64,000 bases of DNA, taken from CAYWLQ01 sp964458775. Lineage in GTDB: Bacteria > Myxococcota_A > Polyangia > JAAYKL01. Under the pieces are notes generated by a model, which ran no database searches, was not told where the DNA came from, and worked only from the letters and a program-made list of their open reading frames with translations. The stretch covers positions 1-64,000 of the forward strand of contig CAYWLQ010000001.1 of the NCBI GenBank assembly GCA_964458775.1, in the 5' to 3' direction. The first letter of the stretch is position 1; each line of letters opens with the position of its first letter. Shown one piece after another: positions 1 to 8,447 of this stretch. The position numbers were made by a program, and so were the translations under genes.

Positions 1-1650
1 ATCCTCTCTGAATCGGCCGTCTTTCACCATGGAAGGCAAATCACGGTTGGTTGCGGCTATTAGTCTAACATTTGCTTTAATTACTTGGTTGCCTCCGATT
101 CTTTCGAATTCTTTTTCTTGCAAAACCCTTAACAGTCTTACTTGTGCCGAAAGCGGAAGTTCTCCCACTTCGTCAAGAAACAAAGTGCCTTGATCGGCCC
201 TTTCAAAACGACCTCGTTTTCGTTCGTTTGCACCGGTAAAGGCACCCTTTTCGTGGCCGAAAAGCTCACTGTCCACAAGGGATTCCGGTATTGCACCGCA
301 GTTTAAACTTATAAAAGGGCCTGTGCTGCGTTCTGAAAAACGGTGAATTGCGGTGGCTACAACCTCCTTGCCGCTTCCTGTTTCGCCCAAAAGAAGTACC
401 GGACTGGGGGTTTTTGCCACCTGGCTTACAAGAGACATAACCTGTTTCAAGCCGCGATTCATTCCGATAACTCGATCTCCGACATCTCTTTGAATATCTT
501 GTTGCAGATCGCGGTTGTCCTCTTCTAAGTGCTTCTTTATTCGTTCTAACTCGTAAAAACGAACGGCATTATACAAAGCTATGACAAAAGGTTCCTTAAG
601 CATTGTAAAGAGGGCTGTATAATTGTGTTTGTCTTTAGATGCTTGTCCATCAAGCACAAAAAGAATTGCGGATCGCACTGCTTTTACACCTAGCATTACC
701 AAAACAGCGTCTTCGGGAATGCCGAGTTGCCGGGATTTGGCACGTCTTTCCTCTTTTGTTATTTTCAAGAAATCGTCTTCATCTACGAGGCGAATAAAAG
801 TATCCGGAAACTCCACCATAATGCGGTCGCGCATTTCTACAAAAAAGTTGTCCCCTCCGGAAAAGAGCAGAGCTTCATCTTCATCTACTGAGCCGTCTTC
901 TGACACTCTAAATAAAATGCGTTGGTCTGCTGTTTGGTCATCCATAGCTAAAACCATGATGCTGCGAAGGGGAATTGTTCGGCGAAGATATAAAAGAGTA
1001 TTGTAGAAGGCTTTTCCAATATCCGGCTCTCCCGTAAGTCTTACTGTGGCTTCACGAAACAATAAATTATCATCTACGAGGGCATCTCGCATGCGTTCCA
1101 TCTCAGTGTAACGAAGGGCATTTTTAAGAGCAATTACAAGCGGTTCCTTAAGCATCTCAAAAAATTTCACATGGTCAGCGTTGTAGGCGTTTTCACGGTA
1201 GGATACCGCGACAAAAGCTGCATACAGATCTCTGTCAAATAAAACGAGAATGTCAGAGCATGCAGGTACCCCCATTTCTCTAAATTTGTCTTTTATATCA
1301 AGGTATTTAAGCTCCTTTTCAATTTCGGATAGTACAAAAACGCCCGAAGTGTTGTCTGTCGGATAAAAGCTGCTTTCAATTATCGGTCGATTATTAGGAG
1401 GGTGAAGCATAAAGAGAAACTGGTTTTGCTCACCGGTAACGCCGGACTGTGAAACTCTAATTACAAGATGCAGACCGATATCAGCTTCAAGTTCAGAAAC
1501 AGAATCGGTTTCATCTACTCTAATCAAAATGATTTCATCCATCGGCATGATGGCAGCCAAAAAACTGCGAGTTTCTGTCAATGCCTGTTCTATATCCAAG
1601 GTGCCGGTGACCTTGAAAGTCAAATCTCTTACAATCTTGTTTTCGTCCAT
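1..1650 (-). CDS. sigma-54 dependent transcriptional activator (bEBP) with two tandem GAF-like sensor domains, 3' end outside window
   Basis: This is an enhancer-binding activator that uses ATP hydrolysis to open sigma-54 promoters. The visible 550 residues begin at the ATG at 1650 (MDENKIVRDLTF). The first ~370 residues hold two similar sensor modules. Each opens with an xLTGxxDIxxA-like motif and closes with an MLKEPxVIAL helix, so they look like an internal duplication of a GAF-type domain. The AAA+ domain follows: Walker A GETGSGKE near residue 421, the sigma-54 contact loop GAFTGA near 469, Walker B LFLDEVGEL, and the arginine-rich segment GRFRED at the window edge. The rest of the AAA+ domain and the DNA-binding helix lie beyond position 1. 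There is no obvious ribosome site before the ATG, and the frame stays open upstream (a TTG seven codons earlier), so the start is uncertain. The gene is divergent from the efflux operon at 1955, which carries a -24/-12 promoter and is its likely target. The ligand is unknown. Confidence 0.93.
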   Translation of the reverse strand, partial: MDENKIVRDLTFKVTGTLDIEQALTETRSFLAAIMPMDEIILIRVDETDSVSELEADIGLHLVIRVSQSGVTGEQNQFLFMLHPPNNRPIIESSFYPTDNTSGVFVLSEIEKELKYLDIKDKFREMGVPACSDILVLFDRDLYAAFVAVSYRENAYNADHVKFFEMLKEPLVIALKNALRYTEMERMRDALVDDNLLFREATVRLTGEPDIGKAFYNTLLYLRRTIPLRSIMVLAMDDQTADQRILFRVSEDGSVDEDEALLFSGGDNFFVEMRDRIMVEFPDTFIRLVDEDDFLKITKEERRAKSRQLGIPEDAVLVMLGVKAVRSAILFVLDGQASKDKHNYTALFTMLKEPFVIALYNAVRFYELERIKKHLEEDNRDLQQDIQRDVGDRVIGMNRGLKQVMSLVSQVAKTPSPVLLLGETGSGKEVVATAIHRFSERSTGPFISLNCGAIPESLVDSELFGHEKGAFTGANERKRGRFERADQGTLFLDEVGELPLSAQVRLLRVLQEKEFERIGGNQVIKANVRLIAATNRDLPSMVKDGRFRED

Positions 1651-1800
1651 TGGTGTTGCCCGTTTTTTCAAACCTCTAGCCTGCTGACAAAATATCACTT
1701 TCCGTGCCAGGTTTTTTAATGCACTGCTAATTCCGGCTAACAATAGGTTATATGTAGAAAAAAAATATTTAGTGTACTCATTGCGATAATTACCATGTCT

Positions 1801-1866
1801 TTATTAGCGAAATATAGCTAAATATGCTAAATATAGCGAGCTATATTGCTAAATACAGCAAATTAT
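1801..1866. promoter_or_regulatory. AT-rich cluster of iterated half-sites with a perfect palindrome; candidate activator binding site
   Basis: The divergent gap 1651-1954 is very AT-rich. Within it, variants of ATATAGC / GCTAAATA recur five or six times between 1801 and 1866. One perfect inverted repeat, AATATAGC-GA-GCTATATT, lies at 1830-1847. It sits about 65-85 bp upstream of the -24/-12 promoter at 1913, the usual distance for an enhancer site of a sigma-54 activator. The binding role is inferred; the repeats are directly visible. Confidence 0.5.
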
Positions 1867-1912
1867 CAAGAATTGTCGGTATATTATCTCATTACAACAC
1901 TATTATATTTAA

Positions 1913-1928
1913 TGGCACAACAAATGCT
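1913..1928 (+). promoter_or_regulatory. candidate sigma-54 (-24/-12) promoter of the RND efflux operon
   Basis: TGGCAC at 1913-1918 is followed by five bases and ATGCT at 1924-1928. The invariant GG (1914-1915) and GC (1926-1927) are separated by exactly ten bases, matching the TGGCAC-N5-TTGCW consensus with one mismatch. Transcription would begin near 1939, just before the GGAGG at 1941-1945, giving a very short leader. A sigma-54 activator is encoded divergently next door, which strengthens the call. Confidence 0.6.
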
Positions 1929-1954
1929 CTGCGGGAGCCCGGAGGTATTTGTTT

Positions 1955-3109
1955 ATGCGTATTTCGTATTTACCTAATTACAATTGTTTGTTCATAATTT
2001 GTTCCTCGATCTTTTCTATAAGCTGTACTTCGGTATTTCCAGTTGAAGAAGCATCCTCAAAGGAACCGGATCCGGTTCCGAACGTTGAAACCAATGTACA
2101 ACGTTCAGACAGCGGTGCATTTTCGGTTAAGACAGTACAAACAGAGGAGGTGAAAACCGAAGCTTTTTCGTCCGCTATTGAGGTTTCCGGAAAGGCTTTA
2201 GCGGTAAGAGAAAGTTTGCTTTCTCTGGGTGTTCCCGGGTTGATAAGCAAAATAACCGTAAAAAGAGGCGATAGGGTTAAAAAGGGACAGCTTTTACTGC
2301 GTCTGGACAGAAGAGGTTTTGAGTTGGGTGTAAAACAAGCAGAGGCAGCCCAATCCGGAGCAAATGCCGCCACCGATCAACTGGTTACTGAAATAGCAAG
2401 GGTTAAGCAGCTTTTGGCCGAAAATGCGGCTCCTTCTGCTGCTCTCGATGATCTTTTAGCCAAAGAGAAGGCAGCCAAGGCTCAAGTAAACATGACTTCA
2501 ACTTCTGTCGAGCAGGCTAAAAAAGCGCTGAGGGATTCAGAACTAAGGGCACCTTATAACGGAGTTATAACCGACATATTTAAAGAAAAAGGAGAGCAGG
2601 CTCCGGCTATGCCGCCGACTATCCTCATGAAAATTGTCGATGCTTCAGAATTGGATGTTCAGGTTTTTGTTCCTGAGGAGGCATCCAGATATGTCCAGGT
2701 AGGTACAGAAGCCGAAGTAGAAGTCGAAAGTGCCGGAGTAACCGTAAAAGGAAAAGCTGTTTTTGTTTCTGACGAAATATCACAGGGGGCAAGAACTTTT
2801 GAAACCAGAATTCGCATAGACAATTCTGCTAATAAAATCAAAGCCGGCTCCTTTGCCAGAGTCCGTCTTAATACCGAAACCTTGGATGACGCTATTCTTA
2901 TTCCGGTTTCCCTGTTACTGCGAAATGAAAAGAATGAACCGTATGTCTTTGTCGAAGAAAAAGGCTTCGCAAAAAAACGCTCTCTGGTCATCGGTCGAAT
3001 GGACGGCACCCGTGTATTGGTAAGAAGCGGTCTGTCAACCGGAGACAAATTGATCGTTTCGGACACCTCCGGTCTGGTAGACAACAATCCGGTAACAGTA
3101 GAAAACTAA
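1955..3109 (+). CDS. RND efflux periplasmic adaptor (membrane fusion protein), probable lipoprotein
   Basis: This is the periplasmic adaptor that would bridge an RND pump and an outer-membrane channel. The ATG at 1955 is chosen because GGAGG lies nine bases upstream; an in-frame TTG at 1949 is too close to it. The 384-residue protein has an N-terminal hydrophobic segment ending in SISC24, an imperfect lipobox, then a low-complexity stretch. A lipoyl half-motif follows (VPGLISKITVKRGDRVKKGQ), a helical hairpin (roughly residues 110-190, AAQSGANAATDQL...VEQAKKAL), and the second lipoyl half (SELRAPYNGVITDIF). The beta-barrel and membrane-proximal domains fill the rest. It is 12 bases upstream of the RND-TolC fusion, so the two form one operon under the sigma-54-type promoter at 1913. 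The substrate cannot be read from sequence. Confidence 0.92.
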   Translation: MRISYLPNYNCLFIICSSIFSISCTSVFPVEEASSKEPDPVPNVETNVQRSDSGAFSVKTVQTEEVKTEAFSSAIEVSGKALAVRESLLSLGVPGLISKITVKRGDRVKKGQLLLRLDRRGFELGVKQAEAAQSGANAATDQLVTEIARVKQLLAENAAPSAALDDLLAKEKAAKAQVNMTSTSVEQAKKALRDSELRAPYNGVITDIFKEKGEQAPAMPPTILMKIVDASELDVQVFVPEEASRYVQVGTEAEVEVESAGVTVKGKAVFVSDEISQGARTFETRIRIDNSANKIKAGSFARVRLNTETLDDAILIPVSLLLRNEKNEPYVFVEEKGFAKKRSLVIGRMDGTRVLVRSGLSTGDKLIVSDTSGLVDNNPVTVEN

Positions 3110-3121
3110 CGGGGGCCGATA

Positions 3122-6100
3122 ATGTCAATTTTTGAACTGTCCATTAAAAGACCTGTTTTTATTTCTACAATTCTCTTAGCAATTATTGTATTCGGTGTTG
3201 CCTCGTATTCAAGAATCGGCTTGGACATGTTTCCCAACATTGAACCTCCTGTTGCCACTGTGCTTACCATTTATCCCGGGGCGGGTCCTAATACTGTAGA
3301 AAAAGAGATTACAGAAAAAATAGAAGATGCTCTGTCAGAACTTTCGGGCATTGACCAGCTCAGATCAATAAGCGTAGAAAACGTTTCTCAGGTTATTGTT
3401 TTGTACGATTTAGGAGTAAACGCAGATCAGGCCATACAGGATGTGCGCGACAAGGTAAATCGTGCGGCGGCCTTTTTGCCGGTAGATGCTGAAACTCCGA
3501 TTGTTGAAAAAATGGATCTCGGTGCCGAGCCGATTTTAACGCTGACAGTAACAGGTCCGGAACATTCCAAAGAAATTACCTCGGCGGAGGTTACCGAAGT
3601 TGCAAACAAGAGAATAAAAGAACCGCTTCAGGCTGTTCCGGGTGTGGGTTCTATTACTGTCATCGGCGGTACGGAGAAAGAAATTAAAGTTTGGGTTGAC
3701 CCTCTTAAACTCGAAGCAGCCGGGCTTGCTATTACTGATCTTATAGGTGTGCTCAGAGCTAACAATCTGGAATTTCCGGCGGGGCGCATTACGACAAACG
3801 AAAAAGAATTTTCAATTAGAATCGATGGAGGGATTGCTTCAACACAGGATATTGCCGACCTTCCAATTATGGATATTGGCGGAAGACAGGTACGAGTAAA
3901 GGATGTCGCGAGGGTTGAATACGGTGTTGAAGAAAGAAAAAGCGCGGCAAAAAGCGACGGCAGAGAAACGATAACTCTTCTCGTTAGAAAACAGTCGGGT
4001 ACCAACTCTGTGGCTACTGCCCGTCATGTGAAATCAAGACTGGCTGAAATTGAGAAAACTCTGGAAAAAGGATGGAATGTAAAAGTAGTCGCGGACCAAA
4101 CGCTGATAACCGAAGCGTCTTTTAATGCTGTGTGGTTTGATATGATCTTCGGCGGCGTCTTGGCCGTTTTAATAGTATTTTTATTTCTAAGAAATTTTCG
4201 CTCAACATTCATTGCTGCTTTGGCTTTACCTTTGTCAGTGGTGGGAACCTTTACTGCACTTTGGGTTATGGGATTTACGTTCAACATGCTTACGATGCTT
4301 GCTTTGACCCTATGTATAGGCATTCTCATTGACGATGCTATCGTTGTAATTGAAAATATCTATAGACATTTAGAAGAAGGCAAACCGCCCATGCAAGCTG
4401 CCCTTGATGGGGCAAAAGAAATTGCGTTGGCGGTATTTGCCACTACACTTTGTATTGCAGCAGTCTTTCTTCCCGCTTTGCTCAGCAGCGGCATTATGGG
4501 CATTATTTTAAAAGAATTCGGGTTAACCGTAACGGTTGCCGTAATGATTTCACTGTTTGTGTCTTTTACTCTTACTCCGATGCTGAGTTCCCGCTTGTTG
4601 GGCGAGCACAAAACAAACTTTTTCTATCGCGCAATTGAGACTTTTTTAAATGTAATCGATCGCGGATACAGGCGAGTCATAGGCTTTGCTCTTGCCCATC
4701 GCTTTTTCATTATCTTTATAGCGCTCAGTGTTTTCGCAGGAACCATCTATTCTGCTCGATATGTTAACATGACGTTCCTTCCATCTCACGACGCCGGCAG
4801 TTTATCTGTGTTTGTCAGTCTGCCTCCAGGTACCTCAATGGAAAAGACCGAACAGGTTGCATCAAATCTGGCGGATAAAATACAAAAATCAATAAAAGAG
4901 GTAACAGGTACGGTGGTTAAAGTAGCCTCCGATCCGCAGCAGACAAGACACAAGGCGGAGATTTTTGTTAAGCTGACAGATAAACAAGATAGATTAATAA
5001 CTCACCTGCAATTGGTAGATGAGGTGCGAAATCTTCTTTCCGATATTGAAGGTGCAGAAATAGCCGTAAAAGCGCCCAATATCATCGGCGGTTCCGGAGT
5101 CATGGAAAATGCTGAGCTTCAGTTTAATCTAAAGGGAAATGACCTTTTTGAACTGGAAGAAACTGCCAAGAAAATAATTAGAGAACTGGAGCGCACTCGC
5201 GGATTCGCAGATGTTTCTATGAGCTATGAAGGCGGCAAGCCCGAGATGCAATTGGCAGTGGATCACGGTCGTGCGGCAGGGCTAGGTATTCCTACTGCCA
5301 TGGTGGGGCAGGCTGTAAGCGCTCTTGTCGGAGGGGCCGATGCTTCCAAACTTAGAATTGGAGCGGATGAGTACAATATTCGCGTTCGTCTTGACGAACA
5401 ATACAGAAAAAACACTGCGCAATTGGAAGGACTAAAAGTGCGCTCTACAACAACCGGTCGATTGGTGGACGTAAGCAGTGTAGCACGTTTTGAGCCGAGA
5501 ACAGGTCCAACCCAGATTGACAGAGAATCAAGACAGCGACAGATTACTATTTCTGCAAATCTTACGGACAATCTTTCTATGAGCGAGGCTCAGAAAATAG
5601 TTGAAAATGCTGCTGCACGTTTGGGCTCAAAAAATATAACCACCGGTTGGTCCGGTATGGCTATGGTGCTTGGTAAGTCTGTAGATGACTTTGTATTGAC
5701 CATGATTTTAGCGGTAATCTTAATTTACATGGTTCTGGCCGCTCAGTTTGAAAACTGGCTGCACCCTCTGACTATAATGATGTCTCTTCCTCTATCCGTT
5801 ATCGGAGCCATAGGCGGCGTACTGCTGGGAGGCGGAGTAATGAACATCATTTCGATGATAGGCATTCTAATGTTAATGGGCCTTGTTACCAAAAATGCAA
5901 TCTTGCTGGTGGACTACACCAATACCCTAAGAAGAAGAGACGGTCTTAGTCGCAACGAAGCATTGTTAAAAGCAGGTCCGACAAGGTTGAGACCGATCTT
6001 GATGACAACTATGGCAATGGTGTTCGGCATGATTCCGGTGGCGGTCAGCAAGGGGTGGGGTTCTGAGCTGAGAGCGCCAATGGCTTTGCCGGTAATAGGA

Positions 6101-7678
6101 GGATTGGTAGCTTCTACTCTATTGACTTTGGTTGTAGTGCCAGTGGTTTACACACTGGTTGACTCATTTGGAGAAGCTATTTTGTCATTGTTTAAAAGAG
6201 GATCCAAGGCTGCACCGTCTGCTGCTGCAACTGTTTTGATTGTCCTGAGCCTTCCGAACGTTACATCAGCACAGGAGTTACAACCTAAGACAACACCGAC
6301 TCAGGTTCAGGGACAACAGTCACTGTTTCAACAGCCTACAACAAAAATAGAAATTCCGCCGCCGCGAATCTCAGAGGGAAGTCCGATTACTTTATCAGAA
6401 GCTTTGGCAACAGCCGAAGAGCGAAATCTGGATCTTCAAACAGCGAAGTTTGAGATAGACAAAGTGAAGGCAAATTTAAAAAAAGCGTGGGCCATGGTGT
6501 TGCCGGGCATTCAGGCAAAACTTGATTACACCCATATGGATCACGCCGATGAAGTTGACCTTTTGTCCAGTATGGAGCCGCTGTTCGGCCCGCTGTTCGG
6601 CACCATGGGCATGGAGCTTCCGCCGGGATCTCTGGATCAGCCCATTCTTATTAATCCAAGAGACAAACTGACGGGCAGTCTGCAAGCGCAGGTTCCCCTG
6701 ATCAATGCCGAGGGTTGGTATACGGTAAAAACTGCAAAAAAAGGAATAGAGGTGGCAAATCTGTCAATAGAGCAAGCTCGCAGACAGATTTTGGTAGGTA
6801 CGGCCCAAGCCTACTACATGGCACTTTCCTGTCGTGACCTTATTGACTTTTACCATTCTCAAATAGAAACGGCTCAAGAACAGTTAAGGGTAGCCGAAGC
6901 CAGGTTTAGGGCAGGAAGGGGAATGCGAATAGATGTAATAAGAGCCGAAACCGATCTAAAACAAGCAAGTCAATCGCTGCTTTCGGCGGAGCTGGCGTTT
7001 GATAACGCAAGAGATGCATTGGGACAGCTGATAGGGGCAGAAGGTTTGCCGCTTCCGGTAACTGCACCGACGCTAAAAGTGCCGAAAGAAACCGAAGCCG
7101 AAATGGAACATAAAGCAATAAAATCCAGGGTTGATATAAAAACAGAAGAAGCCAAAGCCGACCTAATGAAAGCCCAACTAAAAACAGCATGGATGCCCTT
7201 TTTACCGACCTTAAACCTGATGCTCCATGGCGGATATGAATTCACAACAATGGCAGCCTTAGGATCGCAAGACAGATCGCGCTGGGCTGTAATGCTCTCG
7301 TTGACAGTACCTATCTACAATCACTATCGATACGGAAATCTGGACGAAAAAAGAGCACAACTAAAACAAATAGAATACACTATAAACAACACCAAAAACA
7401 AAGCCGGCCTGGCTGTAAGAAAAGCAAGTAGAGACTACGCAACAGCCCTGTCATCAGTAGTAACCGCCAAACAACAAACCGAGCTGGCAAAAGAAGGCTT
7501 AAAACTAACGGAAGCATCCTATATAGCAGGAACAGGAGATTCCCTAAGCGTAACAAACGCAAGGCAAACCTACGTAGCATCAGGCTTCAACCTAACAACC
7601 CAAGAACTAAAAGCCGAGCTGGCCTTGATAGCGCTGATAGATGTGCTGGGTGATGAGATTGTAGATAGTATTAGGTAA
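3122..7678 (+). CDS. RND efflux permease fused to a TolC-type outer-membrane channel (1518 residues)
   Basis: Residues 1-1026 are a complete HAE-type RND permease. It has the N-terminal SIFELSIKRPVF segment, a periplasmic porter domain, the TM4 motif GILIDDAIVVIENIYRH with the two proton-relay aspartates, and the C-terminal GLVTKNAILLVDY helix. The usual ending VVPVVYTLVDSF is followed without a stop by a basic patch (FKRGSK, 1024-1029), a hydrophobic run, and TSA-QE (cleavage predicted after Ala1050), which together look like a signal peptide. Residues ~1075-1518 form a full outer-membrane efflux protein with two alpha-hairpin repeats (ITLSEALATAEERNLDLQTA; AQEQLRVAEARFRAGRGMRID). Both halves have normal length, so this is either a true gene fusion or two genes that lost one stop codon. 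A spacing of 12 bases after the adaptor and GGGGG before the ATG support co-expression. RND-channel fusions are known in some Bacteroidetes metal pumps. Confidence 0.9.
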   Translation: MSIFELSIKRPVFISTILLAIIVFGVASYSRIGLDMFPNIEPPVATVLTIYPGAGPNTVEKEITEKIEDALSELSGIDQLRSISVENVSQVIVLYDLGVNADQAIQDVRDKVNRAAAFLPVDAETPIVEKMDLGAEPILTLTVTGPEHSKEITSAEVTEVANKRIKEPLQAVPGVGSITVIGGTEKEIKVWVDPLKLEAAGLAITDLIGVLRANNLEFPAGRITTNEKEFSIRIDGGIASTQDIADLPIMDIGGRQVRVKDVARVEYGVEERKSAAKSDGRETITLLVRKQSGTNSVATARHVKSRLAEIEKTLEKGWNVKVVADQTLITEASFNAVWFDMIFGGVLAVLIVFLFLRNFRSTFIAALALPLSVVGTFTALWVMGFTFNMLTMLALTLCIGILIDDAIVVIENIYRHLEEGKPPMQAALDGAKEIALAVFATTLCIAAVFLPALLSSGIMGIILKEFGLTVTVAVMISLFVSFTLTPMLSSRLLGEHKTNFFYRAIETFLNVIDRGYRRVIGFALAHRFFIIFIALSVFAGTIYSARYVNMTFLPSHDAGSLSVFVSLPPGTSMEKTEQVASNLADKIQKSIKEVTGTVVKVASDPQQTRHKAEIFVKLTDKQDRLITHLQLVDEVRNLLSDIEGAEIAVKAPNIIGGSGVMENAELQFNLKGNDLFELEETAKKIIRELERTRGFADVSMSYEGGKPEMQLAVDHGRAAGLGIPTAMVGQAVSALVGGADASKLRIGADEYNIRVRLDEQYRKNTAQLEGLKVRSTTTGRLVDVSSVARFEPRTGPTQIDRESRQRQITISANLTDNLSMSEAQKIVENAAARLGSKNITTGWSGMAMVLGKSVDDFVLTMILAVILIYMVLAAQFENWLHPLTIMMSLPLSVIGAIGGVLLGGGVMNIISMIGILMLMGLVTKNAILLVDYTNTLRRRDGLSRNEALLKAGPTRLRPILMTTMAMVFGMIPVAVSKGWGSELRAPMALPVIGGLVASTLLTLVVVPVVYTLVDSFGEAILSLFKRGSKAAPSAAATVLIVLSLPNVTSAQELQPKTTPTQVQGQQSLFQQPTTKIEIPPPRISEGSPITLSEALATAEERNLDLQTAKFEIDKVKANLKKAWAMVLPGIQAKLDYTHMDHADEVDLLSSMEPLFGPLFGTMGMELPPGSLDQPILINPRDKLTGSLQAQVPLINAEGWYTVKTAKKGIEVANLSIEQARRQILVGTAQAYYMALSCRDLIDFYHSQIETAQEQLRVAEARFRAGRGMRIDVIRAETDLKQASQSLLSAELAFDNARDALGQLIGAEGLPLPVTAPTLKVPKETEAEMEHKAIKSRVDIKTEEAKADLMKAQLKTAWMPFLPTLNLMLHGGYEFTTMAALGSQDRSRWAVMLSLTVPIYNHYRYGNLDEKRAQLKQIEYTINNTKNKAGLAVRKASRDYATALSSVVTAKQQTELAKEGLKLTEASYIAGTGDSLSVTNARQTYVASGFNLTTQELKAELALIALIDVLGDEIVDSIR

Positions 7679-7700
7679 AAGCGGTAAGTAAAAGCAATCT

Positions 7701-7836
7701 GAAAGAGCCGGAAAAACCAGAATCCGCGTAGCTCGGGGCTTTATGCCCCGTTAAATAGGAATGAAGGTCTGTTTTCGAGAGCTGTTAATGACAAATAAAT
7801 GACCGTTTGCACTGACAGACCGCGCCCACGAGGAGC
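7701..7836. repeat. long direct repeat, copy 1 (with GTAG-hairpin)
   Basis: This 136-base unit recurs at 7866-8000 with only a few substitutions and one indel. It starts GAAAGAGCCGG and ends CCACGAGGAGC. At 7728-7750 it carries GTAG followed two bases later by the hairpin CGGGGC-TTTAT-GCCCCG. The remaining ~85 bases are conserved between copies but contain no reading frame. Confidence 0.9.
7728..7750 (+). repeat. REP-like element 1: GTAG plus hairpin
   Basis: GTAG (7728-7731) is followed by a 6-bp stem CGGGGC/GCCCCG with loop TTTAT (7734-7750). A GTAG tetranucleotide 5' of a short GC-rich palindrome is the layout of REP elements mobilised by REP-associated tyrosine transposases. The same design recurs at 7892-7914 and 9465-9487. 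Confidence 0.65.
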
Positions 7837-7865
7837 AGCGAGTATAATCAATCGACGATGTGTTT

Positions 7866-8000
7866 GAAAGAGCCGGGAAATCAGAATCCGCGTAGATCGG
7901 GGCTTTATGCCCCGTTAAATAGGAATGAAGGTCTGTTTTCGAGAGCTGTTAATGACAAATATATGACCGTTTGTGCTGACAGACCGCGCCCACGAGGAGC
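7866..8000. repeat. long direct repeat, copy 2
   Basis: This is the second copy of the ~135-base unit at 7701-7836, starting 165 bases downstream. The GTAG-hairpin is at 7892-7914. Unlike copy 1, its 3' end completes a perfect 8-bp stem, GACCGCGC (7982-7989) with GCGCGGTC (7999-8006). Confidence 0.9.
7892..7914 (+). repeat. REP-like element 2: GTAG plus hairpin
   Basis: GTAG at 7892-7895, then stem CGGGGC (7898-7903), loop TTTAT and GCCCCG (7909-7914). The hairpin is identical to element 1. Confidence 0.65.
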
Positions 8001-8041
8001 GCGGTCAGGATGAACGACTTCGTCGTTAAGCCCGGAGGGCT
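7982..8041. repeat. run of three consecutive short hairpins
   Basis: Three perfect stems follow each other: GACCGCGC/GCGCGGTC (7982-8006), AACGAC-TTC-GTCGTT (8013-8027) and AGCCC-GGA-GGGCT (8029-8041). No T-tract follows, so this is not a standard terminator. It may be the structured end of the repeat element or a small folded RNA; the role is unknown. Confidence 0.5.
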
Positions 8042-8166
8042 CGATGCTGTTTGTTCTTTTTTAAAGCTTATAGGTTTACTATCTCTACTTCATGTAAAAA
8101 AAATGTAATAAATAGAAGGAAACGAAAAAGAGTGTATGTCTGATTTGATCTTTGAGGAGAACGGCA

Positions 8167-8298
8167 ATGAGAAAAGAATATGATTTTTCCAAACCAAAGA
8201 AAAACTCTGTTGCAAAACGTTTGGAACGGCAGATTAGAATTAAGATTGAACAAGCGCTTTTATCGTTGGATCGCAGCATGTCCCTACGGAAGAGCTAA
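8167..8298 (+). pseudogene. truncated BrnA/CopG-like antitoxin, 43 residues
   Basis: The ATG at 8167 has a good ribosome site (GAGGAGA, spacing about 8). The peptide begins MRKEYDFSKPKKNSVAKRL and continues with RQIRIKI. This resembles the start of BrnA / DUF4415-type antitoxins, which typically read (M)KKEYDFSKxKRNPYAKRLKKQITIRL and then run on through a ribbon-helix-helix of about 70-90 residues. Here the similarity ends after about residue 27 and the frame stops at 43. No intact toxin gene is adjacent. A 3' truncation is the simplest reading; a short functional peptide is possible. It lies between REP-like repeats and an orphan nuclease gene, consistent with a decayed accessory patch. Confidence 0.5.
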
Positions 8299-8447
8299 AC
8301 TCTATTTTAAAATAACCGTCCTAATATATCCCGCACATAATAGATCGTGTTGAATGGGCTTTGGTAACTTAAGACTTGTATACCATGAGCGTTTGTTTGA
8401 TTATGTTTTCGTTTAAGCGTTGCGCAGAGAAAAGGGAGATTGGAGCC

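Noticed and set aside
7701..8000. Possible insertion sequence in the 7.7-8.0 kb repeats
   Set aside because: No transposase gene or terminal inverted repeats; the only transposase-like trace is the short fragment at 9524.
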